A DNA stretch of 64,000 bases from Mixophyes australis (Eukaryota > Chordata > Amphibia > Anura > Limnodynastidae), in NCBI GenBank assembly GCA_036250195.1, contig JAVHZZ010000003.1, forward strand, positions 20,803,504 through 20,867,503. Reading direction: 5' to 3'. Shown here one piece after another: positions 62,410 through 64,000 of the stretch (position 1 is its first letter; every line of letters starts with the position of its first letter). The notes below the pieces were generated by a model that made no database searches, was not told the origin of the DNA, and was given only the letters and a program-made list of their open reading frames with translations. A program made the translations under genes and the position numbers.

Positions 62410-62557
62410 AGGCCTGGCCAACCTGCAGCTTCTCAGATGTTGTGAAACTACAAGACCCAGCATGCTTTGGCAGAAGATAGTAAGCCGATAACTGTCAGGG
62501 CATGATGGGACTTGTAGTTTCACAAAGCCTGGAGAGGCACAAGTTGGGGAGGCTGGA
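62410..62557. repeat. Short inverted-repeat element (family tgtagtttcacaacac)
   Basis: aggcctggccaacctgcagc, ttgtgaaactacaagaccca and gcatgctttggcag on the left; catgatgggacttgtagttt, cacaaagcctggagaggcac and aagttggggaggct on the right. A short related piece is at 63413-63446. Confidence 0.8.
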
Positions 62558-62940
62558 TAAGCTGTGATTGGTGGGACATGGTCTGGTCCAGCAGGGACTA
62601 AGAGTAGGACAGACAGCAGACTAGGTGCTAGACACAAGTCCCTATGTTTGGTCACAGCCTGTACAGGGCAATAACTTAAAACCATGTCTAACCTACACAC
62701 AATAGATACAATTGAGCAAAGAACACTACGTCAATTACAGTCTGTGGGTTCTTCTCTCCAGAACATTGTATTAATACACATCCATCAGATTATTGTTATA
62801 TTCTGTAAATGCAAGAGGTGGGGGGGGTCAATAAGTTTCTTGTACAATAAAACACATAACACTCTCCAGGTAGTTCTTAAGCTGCTGGTAATGACCGCAA
62901 CGTTATCGCCTCCTGTGTAGCAGTTTTCCATCCACAGTAA

Positions 62941-63111
62941 TCACTTGAGCAGTTTAAACTTGCGCAGGTAGGGGTGCACGTCCTCTTTGGGGTACGGCCT
63001 GAGGGCCAGACAGGTAGCGATGTTCTCAGGCTGCTCGATCCACACTTTGTGATCAATGCTCGCCAGCTTCAATGTCTCGGCTAAATTGGTCAAAGTCACC
63101 TCGTCCGGGAC
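62941..63111 (-). CDS. PTRHD1: PTRHD1 last coding exon (peptidyl-tRNA hydrolase domain protein)
   Basis: On the minus strand an acceptor (tgtgcctccag, intron side above 63111) opens a 57-codon exon in phase 0 ending in TGA (62943-62941). The peptide contains [40 protein letters not shown], and [16 protein letters not shown]. It matches the end of human PTRHD1 ([33 protein letters not shown], from memory, in the Pth2-like fold). The upstream exons lie beyond the window. In human, PTRHD1 sits next to NCOA1 in this same convergent orientation, which supports the call. No clear AATAAA for this gene was seen on the minus strand between 62200 and 62940. Confidence 0.95.
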   Translation of the reverse strand, partial: VPDEVTLTNLAETLKLASIDHKVWIEQPENIATCLALRPYPKEDVHPYLRKFKLLK

Positions 63112-64000
63112 CTGGAGGCACAATCCCACAGATGAATATACCAGATCTGTCAGGGCAGGAGACTAACAATACAGTTATACGTTTCATATCCACAGAACTA
63201 AATTCAGCAAATTCTTTAAATAAATAAAAAGTCTATTCTGCTTTTCTAATTTTCTCCTGTGTGTGACGTGTGTCTAGCGCCACCTGCAGGCTGGATATAA
63301 AGGAATCAGATCAGCGAATACTTGGCTCATATACAATGTTAGCTCTATAGGGTCAGTACACAGCAGCCTCAGTTGCATCATTATATATAGAGGATGGCAG
63401 TTGGGGGTACTCCCGCTATTGTGGAACTACATGTCCCAGCCCGCCAAAGGCTAAAGATTGACATTACTGAATAAAAACAATATTTTATATTTACCAATGG
63501 ATTACAGGGGTCACCATCCAGCATTAGTTCCACTCCTGACAACACAATCTTATTACTTCAATGTACCAGCATGAGGCTCCTGACACTACTCTGTGCTGCA
63601 GGGACATTACTCCTACCACTGTCAGTCTATGATACTCCAATCCTGTCACATGCAGCCCTGTCCTCACTAACACATCACTCATCTCCTGATATACTCTGTG
63701 CTGCTGGGGACCCTGCTCCTTCCACTATATAACTCTCAGTCTGTGGCTTCCTGCTGCCTCCATTCCCCTCCTCACATCATGTCACTGCCCCTGTCACATG
63801 CAGCCTGTCCTCACTGACACATCACTCATCTCCTGATATACTCTGTGCTGCTGGGGACCCTGCTCCTTCCACTATATAACTCTCAGTCTGTGGCTTCCTG
63901 CTGCCTCCATTCCCCTCCTCACATCAGGTCACTGCCCCTGTCACATGCAGCCCTGTCCTCACTAACACATTACTCATCTCCTGATATACTCTGTACTGCT
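63112..64000 (-). other. PTRHD1: PTRHD1 intron (last intron, 3' part)
   Basis: The intron lies upstream of the last PTRHD1 exon on the minus strand. It contains a tgtggaactacatgtcccag fragment (63413-63446) and a 148-bp tandem array (63578-64000). No further PTRHD1 exon was recognised. Confidence 0.75.
63578..64000 (+). repeat. 147-148-bp tandem repeat, runs off the window
   Basis: gatatactctgtgctgctgg recurs at 63688, 63835 and (diverged) 63983, 147 and 148 apart. Between are cctgctccttccactatata, ctgctgcctccattcccctc and cctgtcacatgcagc. The first unit (63578-63687) is shorter and diverged. About three copies are visible. Confidence 0.92.

Larger units (their letters stand above)
55131..62940. 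other. Intergenic region between NCOA1 and PTRHD1
   Basis: It contains two copies of a palindromic DNA element (55190-55513 and 60093-60389), a Tc1-like transposon, a LINE/SINE tail and a hAT relic, plus an inverted-repeat element at 62410-62557. In 55520-56720, 58350-59240 and 60400-62400 I see no gene. A piece near 56150-56290 (ccagaggaaggtaaaaccta, aaatcccttcctgaccc) is of a kind seen as dispersed repeats; its class is not clear. Confidence 0.8.

Overview
The window is vertebrate nuclear DNA, most likely from a frog (anuran). Genes are split by GT-AG introns. Introns and intergenic DNA are full of short palindromic DNA transposons, tRNA-type SINEs, LINE tails and Tc1-like transposons of kinds common in frog genomes. 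There is no prokaryotic or viral gene organisation. The species cannot be fixed from the sequence alone.

Most of the window (1 to about 55,130) is one plus-strand gene, nuclear receptor coactivator 1 (NCOA1, also called SRC-1). I place 18 coding exons between 1776 and 50157. Each junction keeps the reading frame, and the spliced product follows human NCOA1 as I remember it from just after the bHLH region to the C-terminus. In order it carries PAS-A (exons 1776-13352), PAS-B (17043-18921), a large Ser/Pro/Asn-rich exon with three LXXLL receptor-binding motifs (19203-20523), the CBP/p300-binding helical region (42060-42210), a Gln-rich region (42665-44826), and a C-terminal domain ending in the fourth LXXLL motif typical of the SRC-1a isoform (49987-50157). 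The start codon and bHLH exons lie upstream. A 3' UTR of about 5 kb ends at a polyadenylation signal at 55106-55111. The most interesting coding feature is a frame-neutral 168-nt exon (31973-32140) at a point where human NCOA1, as I remember it, is continuous.

From 55,130 to 62,940 is intergenic DNA with two copies of a palindromic DNA element, a nearly complete Tc1-like transposon (56731-58248) and a hAT transposase relic with an 8-bp target duplication (59242-59863). At 62941-63111 on the minus strand is the last coding exon of PTRHD1. NCOA1 and PTRHD1 are therefore convergent neighbours, as in human. The last 420 bases are a 148-bp tandem array inside the PTRHD1 intron.

The introns hold an unusual number of minisatellites: units of 44 bp (80-712), about 37 bp G-rich (9955-10277), 31 bp (11405-11597), 39 bp (21646-22335), about 53-58 bp (23408-23793), 32 bp (41346-41852) and 36 bp (46282-48770). 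There is also a 970-bp TG/TAGGG composite (28994-29958). Their unit lengths create long but meaningless open frames. I did not find a wholly new gene system. The best leads are the extra NCOA1 exon, the tandem-acceptor splice sites at the last two exons, the two Tc1-like elements with different catalytic spacing, and repeat families that can be cross-matched within the window.
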